In this document: positions 9,328 through 20,358 of the stretch, piece by piece
How positions within the stretch are numbered: position 1 is the first letter of the stretch
Layout of the letters: every line of letters starts with the position of its first letter
NCBI GenBank assembly: GCA_947590905.1
Contig: CANQCU010000001.1
Location: forward strand, 1 to 64,000
DNA from: an uncultured Clostridia bacterium
Lineage (GTDB): Bacteria > Bacillota > Clostridia > TANB77 > CAG-508
DNA length: 64,000 nucleotides
Reading direction: 5' to 3'
The notes under the pieces: generated by a model
Seen by the model: only the letters and a program-made list of their open reading frames with translations
Databases searched by the model: none
What the model was told of the DNA's origin: nothing
Made by a program: the position numbers and the translations under genes

Positions 9328-10338
9328 TTATTTTCTTATTCTCTTTTCTTTTATTCCTAATATTATTGAAATTATTAAAATTATACCTGCGAAACTTAAT
9401 AATCCCATACTTATATAATCTATTTGCTTTTTTTCTATTATTTCCGCTTCTACTAATATTTGATTTTGGTTTTCGTCTATTGTCTCACCTAAACTATTAA
9501 TAATGTTACCTTCTATTATATTATCATTATCATTATCATTATCATTTTCATTTTCATTATCATTTTCTTTTTCTATAGCATTATTTGAGTTTCCTTCATT
9601 ATCTTCTATTTCAGATCTTATTTCATCTTTATTTTCGTTTTTGATTTCTTCCGATTTTGATTCAGATGGTGTTTCTTGATTCATACTTTGTTCATGTTCT
9701 ATGGTTGCTTCACTGCCCATGGCATTATTATCTTCTTTTTGCATTTGATTACTTATTTTTCTTTTCTTTTTTAGGTTATGTAATAAATATAAAGTCATTG
9801 CTGATACAAACATTGTTATATTTCCTATTAATATTTTTATTGTGTGTAGTGCTCTATAATATCTCCATTGTACAGTTCCTATTGGTAAATCTAATAGTTC
9901 ACTTATTTCTCTAAATTTTCTATCTCCTAATATTTTTAATGATACTATTTCCTTGTCTCTTTCATCTAGTCCAGTTATTATTTTGTTATAAGCATCTTTG
10001 TCTATTATTTCTTCTATTTCTTCGTCTTCTTTGGATATTTCATATATATCTTCTATGTTTATTTCGGTTCTATTCTTTTTTATATAATTCATTGTTTCAT
10101 TTTTTGTTACAGAATAGAGCCAACTCATTTCGAAATTATTTGGTAAAAGCTTTTTGTCCATTTTTACTATTTTTAAATATACATTTTGAGCTATATCTTC
10201 ACTTGCTTCTTTATTTTTTACAAGGCTATATGCTATTCCATATATTAAGCTTCCATATTCCTTATATAGTTCTTCTATTGCAAATGTTTCGTCATTTTTT
10301 ATTTTATTAAATATATCATGTATTTTTTCTTTTGGCAT
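9328..10338 (-). CDS. ECF-type sigma factor fused to a membrane-tethered tail
   Basis: A 336-aa sigma-70-family protein. Residues about 15-85 are region 2 (AYSLVKNKEASEDIAQNVYLK) and 110-170 are region 4 (LDERDKEIVSLKILGDRKF, then ISELLDLPIGTVQWR). Beyond the usual ECF length there is a hydrophobic segment (ITMFVSAMTLYLLHNL), a Glu/Asn/Asp-rich linker with an NDNDNDND run, and a second helix near the end (GLLSFAGIILIISIILG) followed by KEKRIRK. It may be its own anti-sigma, held at the membrane. I place the start at the second Met because GGAGGT precedes it at correct spacing; the upstream ATG overlaps that ribosome site. Confidence 0.75.
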   Translation of the reverse strand: MPKEKIHDIFNKIKNDETFAIEELYKEYGSLIYGIAYSLVKNKEASEDIAQNVYLKIVKMDKKLLPNNFEMSWLYSVTKNETMNYIKKNRTEINIEDIYEISKEDEEIEEIIDKDAYNKIITGLDERDKEIVSLKILGDRKFREISELLDLPIGTVQWRYYRALHTIKILIGNITMFVSAMTLYLLHNLKKKRKISNQMQKEDNNAMGSEATIEHEQSMNQETPSESKSEEIKNENKDEIRSEIEDNEGNSNNAIEKENDNENENDNDNDNDNIIEGNIINSLGETIDENQNQILVEAEIIEKKQIDYISMGLLSFAGIILIISIILGIKEKRIRK

Positions 10339-10473
10339 TTTTACCTCCATTAATATATATTTTAGACAATTTTTGATGTTGTTTTTGTTGGATTTTTTAA
10401 AAAAATGTTAATATATATTATTTTGTGTTTTTACCTAATTTTTTGTTATACACATTTAATATATATTAACATT

Positions 10474-11034
10474 TTATAATTCAAATAAGTGCTCTATTAG
10501 TATTTTTAAGCCCATTAATATTAGTATTATTCCTCCAAAAGTTTCTGCCTTTTTTTCGTATCTGCTTCCAAATTTGTTTCCTATTATTGTTCCTAAGTAT
10601 GAAATTAAAAAAGTTGTTATTCCAATTATTGTTATTGCAATTATTATTTTGACTTCTAGGAATGCAAAGGTTATTCCTACTGCTAGTGAATCTATGCTTG
10701 TTGCTATTGCCAATATTATCATTGTCTTAAAGCTTATATCGTCATTTTTTCCTTCTTCATCTTTACTAAGGCTTTCTTTTATCATGTTTATTCCTATAAA
10801 TGCAAGTAATATAAATGCTATCCAATGGTCTATTTGTGTTACAAAGTTTTCAAAGCTTTTTCCTAAAATAAAACCTATTAAAGCCATTCCTGCTTGGAAT
10901 ATTCCAAAATAGCTAGCAATTATTAATGATTTTTTTATGCTAGTTTTTTTCATTGATAGTCCTTTACAAATGGATACTGCAAAGGCATCCATTGCCACTC
11001 CTATGCTTATAAAAAAGACTTCGATTATTCCCAT
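10474..11034 (-). CDS. mntP: Manganese efflux pump MntP
   Basis: A 186-aa six-helix inner-membrane protein of the MntP (YebN) family, which exports Mn(II). Family signature: two related halves, each with a small-residue/Asp motif, seen here as GVAMDAFAVSICKG near residue 12 and IATSIDSLAVGITFAFLE near 110. It lies 145 bases downstream of a cation antiporter gene, perhaps one cation-homeostasis unit. In that gap a hairpin (GGTTTATAGGTTT / AAACCTAAATATAAACC) can form, but I do not see the conserved core of the yybP-ykoY manganese riboswitch. No in-frame CGG. Confidence 0.9.
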   Translation of the reverse strand: MGIIEVFFISIGVAMDAFAVSICKGLSMKKTSIKKSLIIASYFGIFQAGMALIGFILGKSFENFVTQIDHWIAFILLAFIGINMIKESLSKDEEGKNDDISFKTMIILAIATSIDSLAVGITFAFLEVKIIIAITIIGITTFLISYLGTIIGNKFGSRYEKKAETFGGIILILMGLKILIEHLFEL

Positions 11035-11179
11035 AATTTTTTCCTTGTGGTTTATATTTAGGTTTTTAAATAATGGCTAAACCTATAAACCTTTTTTATA
11101 GAAGTCCGTGTATTGTACTCTTTTGTTCTTACAGACTTTAATTTTGAGTTCAATTTGAGAAAATCTAAAATGTTAGCGC

Positions 11180-12142
11180 TTATTTTATATTAAGTAGTAA
11201 TACCAAATATGCAAAATATAATATTAAATATGTAACTCCGTTTGACCTACAAATTTCATTTTTAGGTGGAATTATTGGGAATAGTGCAAGTATTATTGTT
11301 GATACTATTAATAAATACATTTCCATATTATATGATACATTATATACTATTGGGGTAATTACACTAGATACGCCAATTATTAATAGCATATTAAATATGT
11401 TTGAACCTAATATGTTTCCTATTGCTATATCGCTGTTTCCTTTTCTTGCTGCTGTTACACTTGTTACAAGTTCTGGCAGGCTAGTTCCAACCGCAAGTAT
11501 TGTTACGCTTATTATTTTTTCACTTATGCCAAATATATTTGCAATATTTACTGCATGGTCTACTGTGAAGTCTCCTCCTATTTTTAAGGCTATTATTCCT
11601 ATTATTATGTATAATATGTCTTTTATTATTGGATTTTTGTTTTCTATTTCTTCTTGTTTGTATTCTTTATCTTTTTTATCAAATTCTTCTCCCTTGACTG
11701 CCATAAATATTGTATATATTATGAACATTGCAAACATTACTATTAATGCTATTCCTTCGCCTCGTGATATGTCTTGATTTATGTTGCTTATTAATAAAAA
11801 TACTATAGTAATCAATAAGCATAGTGGAATTTCTATTAATCTTGTTTCTCTTTTAAATTTGATTGGTCTTATTACTGATGATAGTCCTAATATAAGTAGT
11901 AAGTTGCAAAGGTTACTTCCTAGAACATTTCCAATTGCCATGTCTGAATATCCATCTATTGCTGATGTTATGCTTACAAATAGTTCTGGCATTGATGTAC
12001 CTATTGATACTATTGTTAGACCAATTATTATTTCTGGTATATGAAATCTCTTAGATACTCCACTTGCGCCTTCTACTAAAAAGTCTGCTCCTTTTATTAA
12101 TAGAGCGAAACCTAAAATTATAAATAATATTGATGTTATCAT
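11180..12142 (-). CDS. CaCA-family Na+/Ca2+ antiporter (YrbG-like)
   Basis: A 320-aa membrane antiporter with about ten helices. It shows the two alpha-repeats typical of the CaCA superfamily: IGLTIVSIGTSMPELFVS with GNVLGSNLCNLLLILG in the first half, and VTILAVGTSLPELVTSV with GNILGSNIFNMLLIIG in the second. The acidic residues in both PEL motifs are the cation ligands in solved relatives. It probably exchanges Ca2+ for Na+ or H+. It starts 13 bases downstream of the archaeal-type riboflavin kinase gene and precedes mntP. Confidence 0.9.
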   Translation of the reverse strand: MITSILFIILGFALLIKGADFLVEGASGVSKRFHIPEIIIGLTIVSIGTSMPELFVSITSAIDGYSDMAIGNVLGSNLCNLLLILGLSSVIRPIKFKRETRLIEIPLCLLITIVFLLISNINQDISRGEGIALIVMFAMFIIYTIFMAVKGEEFDKKDKEYKQEEIENKNPIIKDILYIIIGIIALKIGGDFTVDHAVNIANIFGISEKIISVTILAVGTSLPELVTSVTAARKGNSDIAIGNILGSNIFNMLLIIGVSSVITPIVYNVSYNMEMYLLIVSTIILALFPIIPPKNEICRSNGVTYLILYFAYLVLLLNIK

Positions 12143-12155
12143 AAGTTTTGTCTCC

Positions 12156-12531
12156 TTATCTATCTTTTATATTTATTTCTACTTCGTCACCATCTTTTAA
12201 ATTGTATGTCTGTCTTATATTTATATCACTTACAATTTCTATTATATTTAGTGGATGATCTCCGTTTTTTGTATTATTTTTTTCTGTTCTTAATATGTAA
12301 CATTTATGATTGAATATTTCACATGGTTTTACAAACACATTAAATATTCCGCCATATTCTTCTGGCAGAATTTTTTCTTCATTATTTAATATATATTCTT
12401 CATTAAGTTCTATATTTAATGTTCCTAAAAATGCTTCTATTCCGATATTTCTCTTTTAGTATTTTGCTTGCTTTTTCTACCCAAATTCTTGCATTTCCAA
12501 GACCTGTTTTTACTTTTCCTTTTAATATCAT
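12156..12531 (-). CDS. CTP-dependent riboflavin kinase-like protein (DUF120), one +1 shift at CGG
   Basis: A 124-aa protein after one CGGN = Gly reading at 12442-12444 (TAT CGG AAT becomes Tyr-Gly-Ile). The repaired sequence fits the archaeal RibK/DUF120 family: GKVKTGLGNARIW at the start, FLGTLNIELNEEY in the middle, and IEIVSDINIRQTYNLKDGDEVEI at the end. In archaea this enzyme makes FMN from riboflavin with CTP. Bacteria normally use the RibF fold, so this is unusual in a Clostridium-like genome. The ATG overlaps the region of the preceding gene stop (12534). The helix-turn-helix domain of the regulator form RbkR is absent. Confidence 0.75.
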
Positions 12532-12533
12532 TT

Positions 12534-12770
12534 TTATACCTCGTATTTATATTCTAAATCTTCCATGAATGGATGTATTTCGCGCAGATATTTTTTTGTT
12601 ACCATTGCCATGCTAGGTGGTGGATTTTTTTGACCAACTGATATTAGTTTTTGTGTATAGCAATTTTCGGTTGTTTTAAATAATAGATATCTATTTTTTA
12701 AATAGGTAAAATATACTTGATATCCTTGATTAAGTATTTCTTCGAATTCGTCAAAAGTATAATTTTCCAT
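12534..12770 (-). CDS. Small conserved-looking protein of unknown function
   Basis: A 78-aa acidic and aromatic-rich protein (ENYTFDEFEEILNQGYQVYF; PPPSMAMVTKKYLREI). No membrane segment or signal peptide. It precedes the riboflavin kinase-like gene by two bases, so the two are translationally linked. I do not recognise the family. Confidence 0.6.
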   Translation of the reverse strand: MENYTFDEFEEILNQGYQVYFTYLKNRYLLFKTTENCYTQKLISVGQKNPPPSMAMVTKKYLREIHPFMEDLEYKYEV

Positions 12771-12864
12771 ACAATATTTGTATGGATATTCTATTAAAAA
12801 TATCCATACTCTCCTTTCTTTGTTTTGTCAAGCTCCTTTATTGTTTTAGTTTTCAAATTAATTT

Positions 12865-14857
<1,993 letters not shown>

Positions 14858-14918
14858 TGTATGTTTTCCTCCTAAAGAGTTTGTATTCTTTTATATTTCT
14901 GTATTTTGTTAATAATTT

Positions 14919-15524
14919 CTATCTGTCCTTTAGTAAATCTTTTCCGCCTTTTATGTAATCCCATCCTGAGAATATTGTTGCAACAACTGATATTAACATC
15001 ATAACTGATGTTAATACATTTATAACTAATTCTAAGCCTGTATATGTATTATTTACAAATCCAAAAAATATATTTGTTCCATTTATGTTTATAAATGCTA
15101 ATGCTATTGCTATCATTTGTGTTACTGTTTTTAATTTTCCCCAATTTGAGGCAGGTATTACTTTTCCGCCTTGTTCTACTGCAATTAATCTATATGCTGA
15201 TACTGCAAATTCTCTTGTTAAAACTATTATTGGTATCCATGCTGGTAAGTTTCCTGCTTCTACAAGTATAAGCATTGCTGAAAGAACAAGTATTTTATCT
15301 GCTATTGGATCTAAAAATTTTCCAAAATTTGTTACTTGATTTCTTGATCTTGCTAAGTATCCATCTAATTTATCTGTTATTGAGGCTATTATAAATATTA
15401 AGTCCATTATTATGTATGTTATTGGAATATTTAATATTGTTCCTTGTATGCCTAAAAATGGTATTATTACCATTATAGGTACTAATAATATCCTTATAAC
15501 TGTTAATTTATTTGGTAAATTCAT
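14919..15524 (-). CDS. pgsA: CDP-diacylglycerol-glycerol-3-phosphate 3-phosphatidyltransferase
   Basis: A 201-aa membrane enzyme that makes phosphatidylglycerophosphate, the first committed step to phosphatidylglycerol. It has the CDP-alcohol phosphatidyltransferase motif D-G-x2-A-R-x8-G-x3-D-x3-D, seen as DKLDGYLARSRNQVTNFGKF then LDPIADKIL near residues 47-76. It has about five or six membrane helices. The start MNLPNKLTVIRILLVP is typical of the family. Downstream of ligA is normal distance; the upstream side is a 300-base hairpin-rich gap. Confidence 0.95.
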   Translation of the reverse strand: MNLPNKLTVIRILLVPIMVIIPFLGIQGTILNIPITYIIMDLIFIIASITDKLDGYLARSRNQVTNFGKFLDPIADKILVLSAMLILVEAGNLPAWIPIIVLTREFAVSAYRLIAVEQGGKVIPASNWGKLKTVTQMIAIALAFININGTNIFFGFVNNTYTGLELVINVLTSVMMLISVVATIFSGWDYIKGGKDLLKDR

Positions 15525-15624
15525 TTTATTTCTCCATTTCTATTTTATTGATTTGTTTTATTATATCTAATATTATTAAAAAAATAAAGACTTTTTAATT
15601 AAAAAAAAGAATTATTCTATATTA

Positions 15625-15785
15625 GAGAACAAAGCGCCTAGGTGCTCTTTGTTCGTGCTTGATTTAAGTTTCTAGCCTAAAGGCGAGAAAGCTTAAAGGG
15701 CAACGCTAAAGCTTTTTATCTAATAGGAATTTCGGAGAAATTTCCTATTAGATAAAAAAAGACCTCTTGCAGAATGCAAGAGGAA
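15625..15785 (-). terminator. Hairpin cluster with terminators, downstream of the atypical gene
   Basis: Three strong stem-loops stand in the 307-base gap 15525-15831: GAACAAAG...CTTTGTTC (15627-15654), a stem of about 15 pairs ATCTAATAGGAAAT...TCCTATTAGAT (15718-15753), and CCTCTTGCA...TGCAAGAGG (15763-15783). On the minus strand the last is followed by TCTTTTTTTATC, a good terminator for the gene ending at 15832. The other two have no obvious role. The GC-rich segment 15660-15715 does not encode a protein that I recognise. Confidence 0.65.
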
Positions 15786-15831
15786 AGAACTTTTAAGTTC
15801 TTTTGGAAAGGGATAGAGCTTTCGAGTTCTT

Positions 15832-16245
15832 TTACTCGTCTTTGGAAGTCTCGGAAATTTTGTTTTTCACTTGAATGCGAAGAGAGCTGTCGAACATTTC
15901 CTCGACGGTTGATAACTGATCCTGGATTTTAATCAGTCTCATTATGCCAGTCCTCAATTCCGCGAGGTTTGATGCCACTCTCATCATGACAATGGAATCT
16001 TTTATGTCCTTAGAAAATTGGTAATATATGTTCCCATTCGGAACTATATTCCAAAAATCTACCAAGGACTTATAGAATTCGCGTTTGTCCTGGGCATTCA
16101 TGTCTTTCCATTTCTTCTCGACTTCGTGAGCAGTGGCTATCAGGTCTTTAAGGAAGCTCTCATAGATGATTGCTTCCTTCAGCAAATCCCGAAGCCAAGG
16201 TGCGAGGTAAAGAGAATTTTCGCAAGCTTTGTCCTCTTGTGCCAT
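15832..16245 (-). CDS. GC-richer orphan gene with in-frame CGG
   Basis: A 137-aa soluble helical protein of unknown family (MAQEDKACENSLYLAPWLRD start). Its codons (CTC, ATC, GAG, AAG, CGC-type) and GC content differ sharply from all neighbours, pointing to recent transfer. It is a single-gene unit with its own promoter (16308-16336), two small leader hairpins, an AAGGGAG ribosome site and its own terminator. Codon 18 is CGG in CTT CGG GAT. Here the zero frame stays open, whereas a +1 shift would hit TGA three codons later. Thus either CGG is sometimes read as Arg, or this gene yields only a short peptide in this host. Confidence 0.7.
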   Translation of the reverse strand: MAQEDKACENSLYLAPWLRDLLKEAIIYESFLKDLIATAHEVEKKWKDMNAQDKREFYKSLVDFWNIVPNGNIYYQFSKDIKDSIVMMRVASNLAELRTGIMRLIKIQDQLSTVEEMFDSSLRIQVKNKISETSKDE

Positions 16246-16307
16246 AATAGCACTCCCTTCTGGGCTATGCCCATTAATGATGACCTAATGGTCATATTTA
16301 CATAAAT

Positions 16308-16336
16308 ATTATACCATTTTTTCTAATAAATAGCAA
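16308..16336 (-). promoter_or_regulatory. Sigma-A promoter of the orphan gene
   Basis: On the minus strand TTGCTA (16331-16336), a 17-base spacer and TATAAT (16308-16313). The leader that follows has hairpins GACCATTAGGTC and GGGCATAGCCC before the ribosome site. The remainder of 16337-16428 holds two copies of AAATTATTTTACACTATTTT and no gene. Confidence 0.8.
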
Positions 16337-16428
16337 CTTTTCATTTTTTTATTTTTCCAAAAATTATTTTACACTATTTTTTTATTTCTCTCGAAATTAT
16401 TTTACACTATTTTTTATTAGTTAAAATA

Positions 16429-17527
16429 TTATCTTTTATCAAATATTGTTTTTACAATACCTTTATTTATTAAAGTTTCAAATATTGGCTTTAGTATTAT
16501 CAAAACTATTGGTCCAATTAGAAGTCCTGTTATTCCCATTACTTTATATCCTGTATACATAGCAATTAATGTAAATATTGGATGTATTCCTATTTGATTA
16601 CTTACTATTTTGGGTTCTAGAAGTTGTCTTACTATTGTTATTATTATATAAAGTACAATTAGAGCTATTGCTAGATTTATATCTCCTTCCATCCCACAAA
16701 TTACAGCCCATGGAATAAGTACTGTTCCGGAGCCAACTATTGGAAGTGCATCTGCAAATGCTATAAGTAGTGCCATAAGCAATGGATAACTAACATTTAA
16801 TCCAAAGAAGTTAAAAGCAAATAAACCGAATTAAGACTAGAATAAAATTTATAATTATTAGAATTGCTTGTGCTTTAAGATATCCTCCAAGTAGAGCTAT
16901 TATCTTTTTTATACTCTTATTTAGTTTTTTTACCCATTCTTTCGGGAAATGATGTTCTAGTTGGTCCAAAATATACATTCTATCTGCACATATAAAATAC
17001 GTTGCAAGTATTGTTATTACAATATATATACCTACTGTTGCAATGGAGGATACCATTGATATCATTGAGGTTAAAAAGTTGCTAAGCCATTTTGATACGC
17101 TTTCAAGTAAACTTCCTGTTGAATTCTTTATTATTGTTCCAACTTCTTCTGATATTTGAAGTTCATCAAATTTTAGCTTGTCTATATATTTTATAATATA
17201 ACTATAACCTTCGTCTATGTAGTTATTAAGTGATGATAAAAGACTTGAACCTTCATCTATTAGTATTGCTATTCCCCATATTAAAAGTCCTACGATTACT
17301 GCAAATACTATAACTAATACTATTATCGCACTCATTTTTCTTGTAAAATTCGTTCTTTTCGATAATTTTCTTATTAAAGGCTCTACCATTACAGAGATAA
17401 TAAATGCAATCAAAAATGGCATGTAAAAAACTGCCATTTTGAATGCAAAGTATATTCCTACTATGGTTATTATTAATGCTAATAGTCTCTTGATTACTTT
17501 TTTCCAATATCCTACATCTACAACCAT
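16429..17527 (-). CDS. AI-2E family permease (YtvI-like), one +1 shift at CGG
   Basis: A 365-aa polytopic membrane protein after reading ATT CGG TTT (16826-16828) as Ile-Gly-Leu, giving ILVLIGLFAFNFFGL across the join. Family features: paired N-terminal helices (LLALIITIVGIYFAF; FLIAFIISVMVEPLI), a long extracellular segment, and the C-terminal FADALPIVGSGTVLIPWAV block followed by LEPKIVSNQIGIHPIFTL. The closest role is the sporulation membrane protein YtvI group, but the family is broad and substrates are mostly unknown. Unshifted, the protein would lose its last four helices. Confidence 0.85.
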
Positions 17528-17583
17528 TTTCCCTCCTAAGGCTTTCTTTTGTAGTTTTACTTTGTATATTTTATTCTATGTTT

Positions 17584-18027
17584 TTAACAATTATTCTTAG
17601 AATTATGTCCGCATTTGCATATATTTCCGACTGTATCAGATACTTCTTTTGCTGAAACATATTTGCTATTTGCCAAATCTCCAAGTGTAAGCATTCCAAC
17701 TATTCTATCATTTTCAAGAACTGGTATTCTTCTAACTTGCATTTCTGACATTAACTTTGTTGCTTCTTGTATATCTGTATCTGATTTACAACAACATACA
17801 CTAGTTGTCATTACTTCGCTTATTGGTGTTGACTTAACGTCTTTATCACATGCTACACATCTTAATGCTATATCTCTATCTGTTATAATTCCTACTACGT
17901 TTTTGTTTTGATCGCACACAGGCATACTACCAACATGATATTCGTTCATTTTTTTTGCAACATCACTTACTGCATCTTCTGGTTTGCAACAACATATATC
18001 TAAACTCATACATTCTCTAACTTTCAT
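17584..18027 (-). CDS. Paired CBS-domain protein with cysteine clusters
   Basis: A 147-aa protein made of two CBS domains (residues about 1-60 and 70-130), the adenine-nucleotide sensing module: GSMPVCDQNKNVVGIITDRD and RRIPVLENDRIVGMLTLGDL. It also has Cys clusters at equivalent points of each repeat (DICCCKPEDA; SVCCCKSDTD) and a C-terminal CKCGHNSKNNC, which could bind metal or respond to redox. Such Cys runs are not standard in CBS domains. It is a stand-alone gene between the permease and gerW. Function beyond ligand sensing is unknown. Confidence 0.85.
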   Translation of the reverse strand: MKVRECMSLDICCCKPEDAVSDVAKKMNEYHVGSMPVCDQNKNVVGIITDRDIALRCVACDKDVKSTPISEVMTTSVCCCKSDTDIQEATKLMSEMQVRRIPVLENDRIVGMLTLGDLANSKYVSAKEVSDTVGNICKCGHNSKNNC

Positions 18028-18107
18028 TTTATCAATTCCTTTCTATATTACCTTTTGTTATTAACTAACTTAAATTTTAGTTTTGTTTTATGTTCTTTTT
18101 GATTTTG

Positions 18108-18725
18108 TTAATCTTCAAAGTCTTCTAATTCATCTACATCTTTAAATAAATCATCTGCTTTTGGTACTTCATCATATTCATATTCTACTGTTTCATTTTG
18201 TCTTGTCCTATTTCTTCTAGGTCTTATTTTATTTGAAGCTGTACTTGCTTTTTCTGTTTTAGTTTCTTTATTTGTATTATTACTGCTTTGGTCTTTTGTT
18301 TTTTCTTCTTTTTTTATTTGCATTTGTCTATTTACTAGTGAATTTACTTTATCCATTGCATCTGGCATATAGTCTAAAAGTTTATCTATTGCTGAAGAGT
18401 GTGTTACTGGAAGAAGTTTTACATTGTTAGCTTGTACTACTAAAAATGCTATTGGATTTATATTTACTCCTGCTCCACTTCCGCCTCCAAATGGTAATCT
18501 GTATTGTACTTGTTCTTCTTCATTTTTTCTAGAATACTCATTTACTGTTTCTCCTTTGAACTCACTTCCTCCTGCTGCAAAACCAAATGATACTTTAGAA
18601 ATTGGGATGATTATTACATTATTATTTGTTTCGATTGGTTCTCCTATAATTGTATTTACATCAATCATGTCTTGAATACTATTCATAGCTGTAATCATAA
18701 GACCTTCTATTGGATGTTCGCTCAT
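18108..18725 (-). CDS. ytfJ: GerW family sporulation protein (YtfJ)
   Basis: A 205-aa protein of the GerW/YtfJ family. The first 125 residues hold the family signature: MSEHPIEGLMITAMNSIQDM, GEPIETNNNVIIIPISKVSF, then GFAAGGSEF and FGGGSGAGVNINPIAFLVV. In Bacillus, YtfJ is needed for a step of spore germination. The Lys/Thr-rich tail (140-205) is variable. It overlaps the preceding DUF2953 gene by 47 bases; ytfI(DUF2953)-ytfJ is the usual pair in spore formers. Confidence 0.9.
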   Translation of the reverse strand: MSEHPIEGLMITAMNSIQDMIDVNTIIGEPIETNNNVIIIPISKVSFGFAAGGSEFKGETVNEYSRKNEEEQVQYRLPFGGGSGAGVNINPIAFLVVQANNVKLLPVTHSSAIDKLLDYMPDAMDKVNSLVNRQMQIKKEEKTKDQSSNNTNKETKTEKASTASNKIRPRRNRTRQNETVEYEYDEVPKADDLFKDVDELEDFED

Positions 18726-19350
18726 TTTTTATCCTTCCTTTCTTTAAAAAAATGTATATTACATAAATAATATGTACCACTTTTACATTAATTATACTTT
18801 TTAGTTTTAAATTTACAGAATTTCCAAAATAATACAATGGTACTATATTAAAATATGTCTCTTTGTAATTTGATGAGTGCAAGGCAATTCCTATTATGCT
18901 TGAAATTACTGTTACTAAAAATGCTGTTAATATTGCATCTTCTGTTCCAATTTCTAAGTCTATGTTTGTTTTTCTTAGTTTTATTTTTAGTTTTTTTATT
19001 ATGTTTAGTGTTTTACTTTGTTTTAATATATTCCAATCTTTTTTTATGTCTTTTAAGTTGTTTGTCATTTTTAATTCTTTAAAAAGTTTTTCATCTATTT
19101 TTATTTTTGCTATCTTTATTATGCCAAACAGGTGTAATTCTAAATAGACTTCTATATCTTTTTCTATTTTTTCTTTTTTTCTCCCATTTTCAAAATTGCT
19201 TATATTAAATTTTTTTATATTTAACTTTATACTAGATGAAAGCAACAGTAATAAAATCAAAACTATAAATCCTAAAAAGACACAAAAAAATAGTAAAACT
19301 AGTTTCATAAGTTCATCATCTCTTTTCGTTATATTACCTAGTTTTACCAT
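18679..19350 (-). CDS. DUF2953 protein (YtfI-like)
   Basis: A 223-aa protein with an N-terminal membrane helix (LVLLFFCVFLGFIVLILLLLL) and a later hydrophobic patch (ILTAFLVTVISSIIGIAL), as in the DUF2953 family that sits before ytfJ/gerW. The core pattern IDLEIGTEDAILTAF then FNIVPLYYFGNSVNLKLKSII is typical. The C-terminal 15 residues overlap the ytfJ start. The start may be the Met at residue 15, just before the helix. Function unknown; context suggests sporulation. Confidence 0.8.
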   Translation of the reverse strand: MVKLGNITKRDDELMKLVLLFFCVFLGFIVLILLLLLSSSIKLNIKKFNISNFENGRKKEKIEKDIEVYLELHLFGIIKIAKIKIDEKLFKELKMTNNLKDIKKDWNILKQSKTLNIIKKLKIKLRKTNIDLEIGTEDAILTAFLVTVISSIIGIALHSSNYKETYFNIVPLYYFGNSVNLKLKSIINVKVVHIIYVIYIFLKKGRIKNERTSNRRSYDYSYE

Positions 19351-19503
19351 TTTTTGTAAATTTATACTTATTTTTATATTATACTTATTTTTATATTTTG
19401 TCTTATTAATTCTTATGTGATTATATAATAATTACAACTTTTAAAAAAATTTAAATAATATTTTATCTGTTTTAATAAGGTTGAATCATATTAATTCTTT
19501 TCA

Positions 19504-20265
19504 TTATGCTAATTTTTTCTTCTTTTTCTCTACTGTTATATCTCCAAAGAGTTTTTCTTGACTTGTTTGTACTTTGCTTCTTCTTGATAGCTCTAATAGT
19601 CCTGTAAATGCCGTTACTATTTCTATTTTATTGCATTTTGATAAAGTATACATTTTATTAAATACAAATTTTGGCTTCTTTATAAGTGTTCTAAATATTT
19701 CTTTTACTTTACTTTCTACTGTATATGTATCTTTTATAGCTATTCTTTCTATATTTTTAGCATTTATATTTATCTTGTTTGTATATCTTTCCAATGCATT
19801 TTTGTAAAGTTCTACTATTGTTTCTTTTTCATAATTTTTATCTAAAGTTTGTTTAGGTAGTTCTATGTTTTCTTGTGCTCTAAATATTCTATCTGAATAT
19901 TCCTTATACATTTCTCTTAATGCAGATGTTATTTCTTTATATTTTTTGTATTCAACAATTCTTCTTATTAATTCTTCTTCTGTTATTTCGTCTTCTCCCT
20001 GATTATCTGATAGAGGAAGAAGTCCTTTTGACTTTATAAGAAGAAGTGTTGATGCCATTATTATAAATTCGCTACTTATAGCTAACTTTTGTTTTTCCAT
20101 TTGATTTATATATTCTATATATTGATCTGTTATTTCATTTAAATTTATATCATATATATCCATCTTATTTTTGTCTATTAAATGACATAATAAATCTAAT
20201 GGTCCTTCGAAATTATCTATTTTTATTTGTATTTTGTTAGTTTCTAATGCAAGTACATTTGGCAT
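19504..20265 (-). CDS. scpA: Segregation and condensation protein ScpA
   Basis: A 253-aa kleisin subunit that bridges SMC heads in the chromosome-organising SMC-ScpAB complex. N-terminal signature: IKIDNFEGPLDLLCHLIDKN followed by MDIYDINLNEITDQYIEYI. A middle helical region (EFIIMASTLLLIKSKGLLP) and a C-terminal winged helix (FTGLLELSRRSKVQTSQE) are in the right order. No scpB is adjacent in this window. Confidence 0.93.
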   Translation of the reverse strand: MPNVLALETNKIQIKIDNFEGPLDLLCHLIDKNKMDIYDINLNEITDQYIEYINQMEKQKLAISSEFIIMASTLLLIKSKGLLPLSDNQGEDEITEEELIRRIVEYKKYKEITSALREMYKEYSDRIFRAQENIELPKQTLDKNYEKETIVELYKNALERYTNKININAKNIERIAIKDTYTVESKVKEIFRTLIKKPKFVFNKMYTLSKCNKIEIVTAFTGLLELSRRSKVQTSQEKLFGDITVEKKKKKLA

Positions 20266-20358
20266 TTTTGTTTTCTCCTTTTGTCTACTAAATATTGATA
20301 TTGTTTTTTATCTATAATTTGTTTATTGTTTATTGTTTCTTCTATCTTTTTTATTGTT

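Noticed and set aside
10900-11180. yybP-ykoY manganese riboswitch before mntP
   Set aside because: The gap contains a hairpin but I could not find the conserved internal-loop core of that class.
18679-18725. Frameshift at the DUF2953/ytfJ junction
   Set aside because: Both proteins are complete and the 47-base overlap has no CGG; overlapping ends are acceptable for this pair.
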